This document shows, piece after piece, positions 48,983 through 59,883 of a stretch of 64,000 nt of DNA. Position 1 is the stretch's first letter. Each line of letters starts with the position of its first letter. The translations under genes and the position numbers were made by a program. The notes beneath the pieces were generated by a model that saw only the letters and a program-made list of their open reading frames with translations, was not told the origin of the DNA and ran no database searches. The stretch is from Ricinus communis (Eukaryota > Streptophyta > Magnoliopsida > Malpighiales > Euphorbiaceae): NCBI RefSeq assembly GCF_019578655.1, contig NC_063263.1, positions 1,612,001 through 1,676,000 on the forward strand, in the 5' to 3' direction.

Positions 48983-50739
48983 TAAAATATATGATGGATA
49001 AATTCTAAATTTGCTAATAACTAGAAACTAAATGAGATGCAAGAATGAATAAATGAATGAAACAATCAAGACAAGAAATGCAAACCCAAAAGGAACCTAA
49101 ATTAGTTGGCAATCAAACAAAAGATAACAAATTGATGAATCCAATTATGCTACCCGTGGATGAATTCTCAACTGAATTCGGCCTCCCCCTTAAGATAATC
49201 AAATTCCTAAACCTAAGAACCTAAAGTTGGAATCTCATCCTAACGATCAATTATTAAGTTAGCATTAAGCTTTAATCCACCTCTATTAAGCTTTATTAAT
49301 TCTTAATTTGGCTAGCCAATTACCCTTATCTCTAAGTGATCATTAACCAGTTCTTGCTATTCAAAATTCCAATTACTTAATAAATTTCTCAATTACATAA
49401 AGCAATCTAAGGAACACAATTCACAACATCTCATGAATAATGTGATATCTTATTAATACTGAAAGCAAGAAGAATACAAAGAGGAACTCAAACAATCCAA
49501 CAATGTAGTACTAAGCCAACATAGTAAGGAAATCCTAATAGGTTTAATCGATCTAGCTACACATGTTCATGTCTAAAACAATTAGGAATTCAATAACAAT
49601 GAAAGAATAAAGAAAATGAAATAGGCATACCCTTTTCCTTCGAATTGGATGAACAACTCAAAATCCCCAAATCTGATTGATGAACCCTAAATTGCCTCTT
49701 GAATGCCTCAAAATCTCCTCTTAATCTTTAATTGGATGTTAAAACCAATGTAATCCTTCCTTCAATAGATGAAATAGTCTCCTAAAATCAAGTATTGAAG
49801 TCCAGGAAAAGATGGCTTATGCATGTATATGTGAAATCAAGTCAGAAAATCGAACCCCTACAAAAGAACTCAATTTTGCCTATATAAATGTTTTAGCATG
49901 GATGTGCTCAAGCCTATGCTGGTCAGCACAGCTGTGCCCAAGCCTGTGATGGTCAGCACGGCCATGCTCATGCTTGTGCTGGTTAGCACGGCTGTGCTCA
50001 AACCTGTGTTGGATCTCCGAGTCCTGAAAAATCAGCCTCTTCTCCCTGACCGTGCCCTCGCCGGTGCTGAGCCACCACAGGCCGTGGTGGCCTCAGAAAT
50101 CATGTTGAAAGGTCACTTTTGAGGGTCAAATGTCAATGGTTTAGCACGGCCAGAGTCCAAGCCGTGCTCAACCTTGAAATGCTAGCCTTTGCTCAATTTT
50201 GATGGATTCTGGTCCGTATTCGCATGTATCTCCCTCAAATATTGATAATGTCCATCAATGATCACCTGAAACATGAAAGGAACTAAAACACATGTGATTC
50301 TGGCATAAAACAAGATAACTATGCATAAAATGGAAGTAATTGAGCATATAAACATGTGTAAAATAATGCATATGAGAGACTAATCAAGGAAGAACACCTT
50401 TTTTCTTGTGGGAGCCTTTTATTCTTACCCAAGACTCAGCTCACGGTAATGACAATAGCAATATCCCTTAAGACCCCCTACTACTTGCTGTTTGAGATGT
50501 TTCTCTTTGTAAGTACTTTAGCCCATTTATTGAAAAGCCTTGGCCCAAGAACATGTGGAATTAGGCCCCAAACCTAAAATATGCAGGCTTTATACTTGTG
50601 TTAGGAAACATCACCTTGTTCATTTTGTTTTTGCTTTGAGAGTTTATGGCATGTGCGTCGGGCCTACTATTCCTTACTGATAGAAAGTCCAGACCCAAAA
50701 TCCTATGGAAGAAAGACTCACCATGAATCGTGTGTGGGA
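48983..50739. other. Non-coding repeat sequence
   Basis: No gene is recognised. It is AT-rich to about 49850, then includes a 30-bp tandem repeat and GC-richer sequence with further CACGGC/GCCGTG words. It reads on from the left arm of the inverted repeat and may be part of a non-autonomous repeat or a long LTR. No TG/CA pair or primer site for Athila was found before gag. Confidence 0.45.
49900..50019 (+). repeat. 30-bp tandem repeat, four units
   Basis: Units at 49900, 49930, 49960 and 49990, each close to GCTCAAGCCTGTGCTGGTCA plus AGCACGGCTGT. They are diverged by several bases each, and the last is least alike. Confidence 0.9.
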
Positions 50740-52006
50740 GTAATAAGGTTGGAAGGATGCTATGCAAACTGTAATGTGGGAGGTATGTTTGCTTCACCTT
50801 CCACTTCTTCTCCTTCTCCAACCTCTATTGTTTCTATTGACCTTGAACAGGTAGACTATATGGGTAATGCACCTAGACAGTAGAATAATCCATACAGCAA
50901 TACATACAACCCAGGTTGGTGCAATCATCCCAACTTCAATTGGAGAAATAACAACACCTAAGGACCACCAGTTTTCAGAGATTGCATCAGCAACAGCACC
51001 AGCAGCAAGCTGGTCCATCCCAACTACTTCCACCTCAGGAGAAGAAGCATAATCTCGAGGAGTTTGTGATAAAATTTATGTCCTCTACCGACAATAGGTT
51101 CAACAGACGGATAGTGCACTTGAGAATCAACAGGCCTCCATTCGGAATTTGGAGAACCAGATAGGCTAGATTTCTAAGATGTTGGCTGAGAGACAACCAG
51201 AGACACTTCCCAGCACTACAGAGTCTAACCCAAGTGAGCACTGCAAGGCTATCACCTTGCGATCAGGTAAGCAGTTATCTAGTTCTTTGCCTGTAGCTGA
51301 TAATGATGATATTGTTGTGCAGGATGGGCCTGCCAGGAAGGAGCTAGAGCCTGAGGAGATAGAACCTGTGAGATCTGAGGATAATAAGAATAGTTCAGTG
51401 AGAGAGTACCAGCCACCTATCCTATATCCTGCTCGATTGAAGCAGGAAAAGATTGACCAACAGTTTGGTAAGTTTCTAGACCTTTTTAAACAACTGCGCA
51501 TTAACCTCCCTTTTGTTGAGGTTATTTCGCAGATGCCGAAGTATGCGAAATTCTTGAAGGAGATATTGAGCAACAAGAGAAAACTGGAACACTTGGGATT
51601 GGTGACCCTGAACGAGGAGTGCTCCGCCATTCTGCAAAACAAGCTAACTGTTAAGAGGCGTGATCTAGGGAGTTTCACTATACCCTGTGTTATTGATGAA
51701 TTACTTATTAGTGGTGCTTTAGCTGACTTAGGAGCTAGTATTAACTTGATGCCCACTAGCTTATTTGATAGACTTAGTTTGAGTGAGCCTAAACCCACTA
51801 GGATGAGTATTCAGTTAGCCGATATGACTATTAAGATTCCTAGGGGTATAGTTAAAGAAGTACTTGTTAAGGTAGACAAGTTCATATTTTCTGTTGATTT
51901 CTTTGTCATAGATATGGAGGGTGAGAGTATTGTGCCATTAATTTTAGGTAGACCTTTCCTTGCTACATCTAGGACTGTTATAGATGTTTGTAATGGGAAG
52001 CTCTAA
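50740..52006 (+). pseudogene. Athila-type gag C-terminal part and protease
   Basis: The Gag end is marked by N-P-Y-S-N-T-Y-N-P-G-W near 50886-50920, in a frame broken by stops and shifts. The 51179-52006 frame is open for 275 codons. It has T-L-R-S-G-K-Q-L near 51255 and the protease active site D-L-G-A-S-I-N-L-M-P near 51725-51755. It ends with I-L-G-R-P-F-L-A-T before a TAA. These words are specific to Athila-type plant gypsy elements. Confidence 0.85.
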
Positions 52007-53430
52007 CTTAGGGTAGATGACAAAACTATCACCTTTGACTTAGCGACTTCCATGAGACATTCCTTAGACCTTGATGATACTGTATTTTATATGGATGTCT
52101 TGGATGATGTTGTTGAGTCTCATATGCAAGAGATTTTGCTTGATGATCCTTTATAGGTTGCATTGCAGGGAGATGAGAAGGATTTGTCCAACGAGCAAGT
52201 GTTGGAACAACTCGCTTGTTTGCTGGCTAGTGAGCCCAACCGTTCTACTGACCCATTTATTTCTCTTAACAAGTCAGATGTGCAGAAGGTGAAACCTTCT
52301 ATTGAGGACTCCTAGTCTTAGAGTTGAAGGAATTACCTAAGCACCTGAGTTATGCCTACTTGGATGAGGCAAAGAGGCTACCAGTTATTGTTGTAGTAAA
52401 ATTGACTCCTGAAGAGAGGGAGATGATGTTATCCTCTCTCAGGAAGTACCCTACAACCTTTACATATAAAATTGCGGACATTCCTGGAACTAACCCCAAT
52501 TTTTATTCGCACAAGATCCTGATGAAGGATAGTTTCAGGCTAGTGGTGCAGCCATAAAGATGACTTAACCCGAACATAAATGAGGTAGTGAAAAAGGAGG
52601 TAATTAAACTTCTTGATTTATGTTTGATTTATCCCATATCTGATGGCTCTTGGGTGAGTCCTGTGCAGGTTGTGCCAAAGAAAGGAGGGATGACTATGAT
52701 AAAGAATGAGAAGGACGAGTTGATACCAACTAGGATGGTAACCGATTTTCAAGTTTGCATCGATTACAGGAGGCTAAATGATGCAATATGGAAGGACCAC
52801 TTTCTCCTTCCATTCATTGATCAGATGCTTGAGCGTCTAGCGGGCTATATGTTTTACTATTTTCTTGATAGCCTTTCAAGTTATTTTTAGATACCAATTG
52901 CACTTGAGGACTAGGAAAAGACAACTTTTACTTGCTTCTATGGGACTTTTGTATATCGGAGGATACCATTTGGTCTATGCAATACACCTGCCAGTTTGCA
53001 GAGATGTACGATGACGATCTTCCACGATATAATTGAGGAGTCTATGGAGGTTTTCATGGACGACTTCTTAGTGTTTGGTAACTCTTTTTCACATTGTTTG
53101 TCTAATTTAGATCGTATGCTTGCACGTTGTGTTGAGGCAAACTTGGTTCTTAATTGGAAAAGATGCCTTTTTATGGTAAGAGAGGGTATTGTATTGGGGA
53201 ACAAGATTTCACATATAGGGATGGAGGTAGATAGAGCTAAAGTAGAGACCATATCGAAATTGCCACCCTTTAGTTCTGTTAAGGCTGTTAGGAGCTTTCT
53301 GGGGCATGCTGGCTTTTGTAGGAGATTCATTAAGGATTTATCTAAGATAGCTAGGCCTCTTACTCAATTGCTTGTTAAGGATATACCTTTTGTGTTTGAT
53401 GCTGATTGCCTACAGGCTTTTGAGTTATGA
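52007..53430 (+). pseudogene. Athila-type reverse transcriptase
   Basis: After a broken linker, RT blocks appear. They are W-V-S-P-V-Q-V-V-P-K-K near 52650-52685, V-C-I-D-Y-R-R-L-N near 52755, and F-L-D-S with the first catalytic Asp near 52863. R-I-P-F-G-L-C-N-T-P-A follows near 52960. The catalytic V-F-M-D-D-F box lies near 53050-53070 and R-S-F-L-G-H-A-G-F near 53290. Stops at 52888-52890 and near 52912, plus others upstream, disrupt it. Confidence 0.87.
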
Positions 53431-53800
53431 AAAAAGCTATTAACCACAGCTCCTATCATGGTTTCACTTGATTGGGGGCTTCCCTTTGAACTTATGTGCG
53501 ATGATAATGATTATGCATTTGGAGCTATTCTTGGACAGCGGGTTGAAAAGAAGTTCCAACCTATCTATTATGCTAGCAAGACGTTGACAGATGCCCAAGA
53601 GCATTATACCACCACTGAGAAGGAGTTGTTAGTTGTGGTTTATGCCTTTGACAAGTTTTGCTCATACCTTGTGCTATCAAAGACCATCATCTATACGGAC
53701 CATTCAGCATTGAGGTACTTGTTCGGGAAGAATGATGCTAAACCAAGACTGATTAGATGGATTTTACTCTTGCAGGAGTTTGATATATAGAGATCAATGA
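53431..53800 (+). pseudogene. Athila-type RNase H
   Basis: Follows the RT after a stop at 53428-53430. It contains [12 protein letters not shown] near 53503-53540, T-T-E-K-E-L near 53615-53630, and Y-T-D-H-S-A-L near 53695-53715. These supply the Asp and Glu residues of a gypsy RNase H. It ends in a stop at 53788-53790, then shifts frame. Confidence 0.85.
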
Positions 53801-54480
53801 TAAAAAGTGCGCTGAAAACTTGGCAGCAGATCACTTATCGAGGTTGGAGAACCCAAATTTAGCGGCACTTAATGAGAGAGCCATTGATGATAGTTTCCCT
53901 GATGAGCATTTGTGTTCATTGCAGGTATACACAGATTCTCCTTGGTTTTCAGATTATGCGAATTATATTGTTGCAAAGGTCCTACCAAAGGGTATGACAT
54001 ATCAACAAAAGAAGAAATTCTTTGCTGACTTGAAATACTACATTTGGGAAGACTCCTTTCTGTTTTGTGTTTGTGCAAATCAAGTGATTCAGCGATGTGT
54101 ATATGGGGAGAAAACTCTCAAAATCCTTAAGCATTGCCATGAGGAACCAACTGGAGGACATTAAGCGGCCAATCATACTGCTAGGAAGGTGTTAGATGCA
54201 TGATTCTACTGGCCTGTGATCTTTCAGGATGCGAGAACCTTTGTCCAGGTTTGTGATGCATGTCAGCAGTCAGGTAACATCTTTTCTCATGATGAGATAC
54301 CCTAAACTAGTATACAAGCTGTTGAAATTTTTGATGTTTGATGCATCAACTTCATGGGGCCCTTTCCTTCTTCTTATGGAAATAAGTACATACTTATGGC
54401 TCTTGAGTACTTTTCTAAGTGGCCAGCGACGCAAGCTTTTCCCACTGATGGTGCCAGGGTCATTGTAAGCTTCGTCATTA
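53801..54480 (+). pseudogene. Athila-type integrase, truncated
   Basis: A D-H-L-S-R-L-E-N spacer leads to the zinc-binding HHCC region (H-C-H-E-E-P-T-G-G-H near 54134-54163, C-D-A-C near 54253-54265). The start of the catalytic core follows (F-M-G-P-F-P-S-S-Y-G-N-K-Y near 54351-54390). The domain breaks off near 54475, before the second Asp and Glu, at the inverted-repeat arm. Three or more stops are present. Confidence 0.82.
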
Positions 54481-54497
54481 TTATTTAAGGTTAGATA

Positions 54498-54612
54498 ACA
54501 TAAGATACTGGAGTAGTTATAGGCTCACCCTTTCTCGAGAATACGACCATGATACTCATCATTAGTGCTAGTCTGTATCGATAGGTTCACTATCTTATAT
54601 TGTAGCTGCATA
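54498..54612 (+). repeat. Right arm of inverted repeat around the Athila block
   Basis: Reverse-complement partner of 48853-48982. It separates the truncated Athila integrase from the Tat integrase tail. Confidence 0.82.
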
Positions 54613-54613
54613 A

Positions 54614-54880
54614 TTAGGTCATCAATATCAAAAAAGGATAGCTAGGGCATTCAATAAAAAAAAAGTAAAGCCGAGAAATATCAAAGCTGGTGATATAGTA
54701 TTGAAGGTACAAGACCTACTGCATTCAATCCAAGAGGGAAGTTCATGCCAAATTGGAAAGGCTCATACTTGGTAAAGAAGATTATGCCCAAAGGTACTGC
54801 TAAAATCTCAAACCTTGAGGGGAATGAGTTCATTGAACCAATAAACTTATATCGTCTCAAGAAATATTGTGTGTAAAATA
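54614..54880 (+). pseudogene. Tat/Ogre-type integrase C-terminus
   Basis: With one or two frame changes the sequence encodes an R-I-A-R-A-F-N-K-K start. Then come a G-D-I-V-L-K block, a P-R-G-K-F-M-P-N-W-K-G block and a final L-K-K-Y stretch, stopping at about 54878. This is the end of a Tat-type integrase, distinct from the Athila integrase cut short at 54475. It is the only surviving pol part of the host Tat-like element. Confidence 0.72.
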
Positions 54881-55500
54881 AAAAATAAAAAATAGAAAAA
54901 ATAGCCTGCTGATCGAAAAACCTAAAAAGGCTAGTCAGGCAAAAGTCAAGGCACAAAGAGAAAATAATCAGCTAGAAAATCTGAAAAGACTAGCTGATAA
55001 CATGAGTTATATCGTGAAAAATCAAAATGTACCCATTTGGGCTATTACTAAATAAATAAATTATTTAGAATTATTATCAAACATATATATGTCTATTTAC
55101 CATTCTACATACTAACTAAAAGGAAAACAAAGCCAAAAGTTCCAAGTAAAATAAATGAGAACTAAAAGAAGCATAATTTCTATTTCTTCTTCACGTCGAC
55201 ATCCTTAGATAGAACAACTAGTTCTCGAGTCCTTTTAAATCGGGAAAATTTGGGAGAAGTGGAAATCTAAAGCTGAACCCAAGCGTTGAAGTTATCAACG
55301 GTGGTCATATCACCCTCAAAGTTAAGATTTCGCTCTATGTCTTGGCGGGGCCAAAGTCTCTCAAACTTATCTAGGAAATCCTATCTGAGTAGGAAGCCTT
55401 CGAATTCATATGAGAATTTCAAGATTCGTTACTTTTGTCTATATTGGCAGCAAAGTCTCGAAGGTGTGTAAAAGGTAGATGCCCATAGTCCAGGTAAAGG
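54881..55500. other. Untranslated 3' region of the Tat-like element
   Basis: A-rich sequence with repeats of a GCTGAT-GAAAA-CCTAAAAAGGCTAG type (54905-55010). Similar words recur at 55770-55860 (GTTGAAAACTTGAAAGGGCGAC). No plus-strand gene is seen. On the minus strand the region may hold the 3' part of an antisense gene. Confidence 0.5.
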
Positions 55501-55507
55501 TACACAT

Positions 55508-55713
55508 TCACCATACACCATGAGTATGACATGCTTGGTTCTCCACCAAGGGCAAGTCCAATAAATGATTGTATTCGAAACACTCTTCATCTAATAAATC
55601 CAGCCATCCTGACCCCATGGGGTAACAACAGATCGAGTTTGCATGTGCTTCGGCTCGTACTTGTCGATATTCCTCAGGATGGTCAGTATCTAAAGCTTCT
55701 CCCACAATCAAAT
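55508..55713 (-). pseudogene. Candidate second exon of antisense gene B
   Basis: The minus strand has a strong acceptor: a long pyrimidine tract and TTTTTGTAG ending at 55714. It is followed by an open frame of about 68 codons (L-I-V-G-E-A-L-D-T-D start) to the stop at 55508. It could continue antisense gene B, with the solo LTR lying in the intron between. No domain is recognised. Confidence 0.35.
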
Positions 55714-55993
55714 CTACAAAAAGAGAAAAATAGAAAAATAAATAGAAAAGAAGAAGAAAAAAAGAAGAAAATAGGCTAAGTTGAAAATCCAAAAGGATAG
55801 CTTAGGCAAAATTTAAGACAAAAGCCTATAAAGTTGAAAACTTGAAAGGGCGACTTAGAAAAAAAAAGCAAAAAATGAGAATAGTAAAAAAAAAAAAAGA
55901 GATTTGGTTGTGGACCTATAAGAGAACGAGGCTGCCACCAAATTGTTGATGGGTTTTATATAGGTCCAATCTAATGATGGTTTCAGCCAAGAG

Positions 55994-58974
55994 TGTAATA
56001 CCTGAAATTTTCCTTTAATAATGATAATATTAATAATAATTAATAAATAAATTTTTATTTAAATCTATTTTATTTTATTTTTATTTGGTTTAAATTGAAA
56101 TGATTTAAATAGAATTTTAATGCTAGACAAATAAGGGAGTTATTTTCTATATCCAACTAGTTTGATTTTTAAGAAATTAATTAAGTAAATTTTTTAAAAA
56201 ATAAATTATATTTTTGGTCATTCAATCTTTCCCAAAGTGAATATATGAATTAAAATTCTATATTTGTGAGTTATGAAAGAATTAATAAATAGTATTTTTA
56301 TAAAAGAATTATTGGAGAATGATAAATTTTAATTAGAAAATGGTGTTAATTCTAATTGGAAAATATTTAGCAAATTGATTAATTAAATTAATTGTGTGTT
56401 AGGATTAAATTGGAAATTTATTTTGGAATAAGGATTTAAAATATAATTTTATTAATATGGGGTTTTAATGAAAATTTGTATGTTTGGTATTTTTGTAATT
56501 AAATATATCGGCAATGGCTTTTTGATAATTTTAGAAAGGGTAAAAATATAATTATATATTTTTAATAATTCTATTTTTGCCCAAATTAAATAGTTAGGGG
56601 CTTAATTGAAAAGCTAAAGAAAAGTTTATGAATTAATCGGAAATTTTGCAGGGCAAAATTGTTGTAATTTAAAAAGTTGAGGGACTAGATGGTGAAGAAG
56701 AAAAGTTGAAGGACCAACTTGCGATAGAGAACAAAAAGAAAAGAAAGAGAATGAAGAAGGAGAAGGAGGGGAGAGAAAGCTTCATCGGTTTTAATGGTGG
56801 AGTGGTGGAGGAGTCTCGGCGGAGGCTGGTGGCATTGGCAGGAGGTGCAGCGCGCTAGAGGTGGAGGAGTCTCGGCGAGCGCGCTAGAGGTGGCGACGAC
56901 GGCGTATGGCGACGACATGCGGTGTAGAATAACCAGAAATGGTAGCCGGTTCTTGCCATCACTCATGACATTTCCGGCAACCATTGTCGGTGATTCTGGA
57001 CTCAAAATGATCAGCAGCTTTGAGGCTTTCTTTTTTGACAATTGCCACCCCTTGAGGCTGCCGGAATTGCAAGATCCGACAAGGTAAAAAGTTAGGGCAG
57101 CCAGCATTTTCTGGCTTTTCTAGCGAGCTTTGGCGGATCGGAGGGCATATCCGGACTCTCGTCAGCTTAAGCTTTCCAATGGCACTGGTTTCGTGGCGAT
57201 CGGACTCCATTTGAAAATTGACAGTAGAGATCATCCGTAAATCTTTCCGGATGATCGGGGGTCGGATCGGAAGGTTGGAAGCTAGGATCGTCATCAGTGT
57301 GTCACTTCGAGTCCGTTGGTGCGTTTGGATCGTCGATCGGACTCCGACGGCTGGAGGCGAGTCGACCGAGCGATCAAGTGTCTCGGTAATTTCTCTGGCC
57401 TGTTGATTTTAGAATTCATTGGTAAAATTTATGTGTTTATTAAATTTTGTTGAGCATTAGAAAATATTGTGAGTTAAAATAATTAATTGTCGGACTGTCT
57501 GCCATTGGTCGTGATTTGTGATGTGTAGCGGAGTCGGGAAAAATAGTGAAGTCTTAGGGACCTGACTCCTGTTTAAATAAATTTTTGAAATATTTGAAGT
57601 GCTTTCTGGCAAGTCCTGGACCCGTTTTACAAGGGGTAAACGTCCGTGTTTAGGGGAGGTTCTGCCGAATTTTCGGTAGAATTTACCTGAGTCGAATTTT
57701 TAGACAATTAGTCTTAGGAATCTAGACCTAGGGTTAATTGTCAAATGTTTCAATATTATTGATTAAATTGTTTTCCGTTATTAGATAATCCGTTAGTTCG
57801 GCTCGCTCCATCCGAGACATCGGAGCAAAGCTAGGAGGTCATCAGATCTGTGAGTTAAAGTCATATATTTGTTCAACTGTCATGCTAAGATTTTCACGTG
57901 ATAGTTCTGATTAAATAATTTAATATTTTAATTATTTAATTAATTACTATTCATATATGTTTTATTTACTGCATTATGGTTTGTATTTTCGTGTTGACTC
58001 GGGATATGACGGCTGTAGAACATGCTATTTGATGAATTGCACTGGTATGAATCAGAGACTGAAAATAAAAGGGTAAAGGTTTGTAAATTTTTAAAAGGTA
58101 AATTTAGGACTTGCCCTGGTCGAGCATTGCTCTTTGGGCTAAGTAGAGTGAGTTTGCCGAAGTAAAGGTCCCTGGTCGAGCATTGCTTCCATAAACACTC
58201 CACCGATTTGGAAACCTAAGTGACCTGACTGGAGTTAAGGACCATGGTCCAGCTTTGCTCTCTGGGCGCCAGTCTTATTAGAGTAAGAGAGTCTAAAGGC
58301 TAAGACTGATAATGATAATTACGTGACCGGACTGGAGTCAAGGACCCTGGTCGAGCTTCGCTTTCTGGGTGCTAGTTCTGTTGGAATGAGAGAGTCGAAA
58401 TGTTAGTGTTGGGATTAGGGTTCTACTGAAGTACTCTGTCCCGTAGTATATGAAAGTTATTTTTATTTAAGTATGGCATGACACATATATTTTTGCATGA
58501 CTTAATGTTTATTTCAAATTAAATAAATGTGTTATTGAATTGTTTGAATTTATTTTTGGATATATGATCTTAACTCACTCTCGAGACTGACAATCTTAAT
58601 TTCATTGTTTTTCATGTGATTGTTAATCTTCCCGCAGTTCTTATCTAGCAACCCGACTCCTTCGTCATCGGGTTGATGTAATTGATTTTGGTATGTTTGA
58701 CTTGTAAAAAATTTTAGATTCTCTGCAATAGGAATATAAGACTTACCAGTTGTGATTTTATATAAATTCAAGTCTCGTTTAATTATGCTGGCGGACCGAA
58801 ATTAATTTATAGTACCCGTTGATTTAAGATTAATTATGGAAATAGTGCTTTAGATTGAGTTTGGATTTTAATTTGTTTGAGTTAGTGAATAATCAAGCTT
58901 ACTACGGGATTTGGTGGCCTTAAGTCTAGCCATTCCCTAGTGCTGGTTACGGGCCCACAGATCGGGTCATGACA
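55994..58974 (+). repeat. Solo LTR 2 of the long-LTR gypsy family
   Basis: Starts TGTAATACC and ends TCATGACA, 2981 bp, homologous to solo LTR 1 over its length. The flanks are AAGAG and AAGAT (four of five bases match). It has four copies of the GGTCGAGC/CTCTCTGGGC block (near 58119, 58174, 58247 and 58349) against three in solo LTR 1. It lies inside the Tat-like element, between its integrase tail and antisense gene B. Confidence 0.85.
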
Positions 58975-59169
58975 AAGATGACTAGAATTGGATATGCTCT
59001 ATGCTCCATTAATTAATGATACCAATAATTTTGATATCTCCCTCTCCTTAAGGAGAAATTAGTAGAAATTGGGCATAAAGGCAAAAGTCCAGCATTTGAA
59101 TCTAAAAAGGCATACCCTTTTCTTTATTCTCATAATAAGAAATCAACGAAGTAAGGGTATTGTACTCAC

Positions 59170-59520
59170 CAACATAATAGGAAAGTGCCTCAGTTGGGGG
59201 TAATGTCGAACAATTCCACCAATTTGCCATGAAAAGCCTCACTGAGTTTTAGTAGGGCAATGTGATGTGTAGAATCCATGGGGATGCCAAGAATAGTAGA
59301 GAATTCTTCAATCATGGGGCACAATTCTTGTGCATTGAATCTAAAGACATGGTCTCTTGGGCACCAAAATTTGACAGCAAAATGGAGGAGCTCATAATCA
59401 AGTTTGGTATGTTGCATGGCCTTGAAAGATGAAAGACAGAATTTTCCCAATTTAATCCAATCGTCACCTGTTAGGGTTTTGAGGAGATTTTGCAGGCTTT
59501 TGGTGCTCTTTTGAGACATA
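59170..59520 (-). pseudogene. Antisense gene B, first exon (Tat-associated, DUF7745-like)
   Basis: Likely start is ATG 59520 (M-S-Q-K-S-T-K-S); an upstream ATG at 59591 is also in frame. The exon encodes a W-C-P-R-D-H-V-F-R-F block followed by E-L-C-P-M-I-E-E-F. These words recall the plant-mobile-domain-like proteins carried antisense by some Tat elements; the family name is from memory. A one-base insertion in a CCCCC run near 59208 causes the stop at 59190. Without it the frame would reach a GTGAGT donor at 59169. Its transcript would run left into solo LTR 2. Confidence 0.55.
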
Positions 59521-59883
59521 TTTTTGGCCTTTTGAAATGTGAAATCACATGTGAGGAAGTGAGGGGGCTCATGGATATATATAAGCCTCAAATTAATGTT
59601 CGATTCAGACTCTGTAGCCGCAGAGCCGATTGGCGCTATGCATAGCCGATTGGTTGTATAGCCTCCAGGTACAATTTTTTTGCCAGTTTTATAATTTTCA
59701 GGTGCTCATTTGGCTCTTGGTGCACGTAAGCTCATACAAATGCAATAGTAAAGGGAAATGAGCAAAATGGAATTATTTCAAAAGCCAAAATCATGATTTT
59801 ATATATCTTTAAAAAGTCAAAAGTCTATAAGAGTTTTAAAAGTCAATAAGTTTTACAAGTAAAGAGGGAAGATGCAAGTAAGA

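Noticed and set aside
49898..50122. Plus-strand 74-codon frame with repeated V-S-T-A units
   Set aside because: It is just the translation of the 30-bp tandem repeat; no gene context.
51166..51798. 210-codon minus-strand open frame
   Set aside because: It is antisense to the open Athila gag-protease frame, which has clear protease motifs. The minus frame shows no domain.
33527..58974. The two long repeats as the paired LTRs of one 25-kb element
   Set aside because: The same LINE resumes on both sides of the first, Tat-like sequence flanks the second, and each has its own near-duplicated flank. They also differ in internal repeat number. Two solo LTRs fit better.
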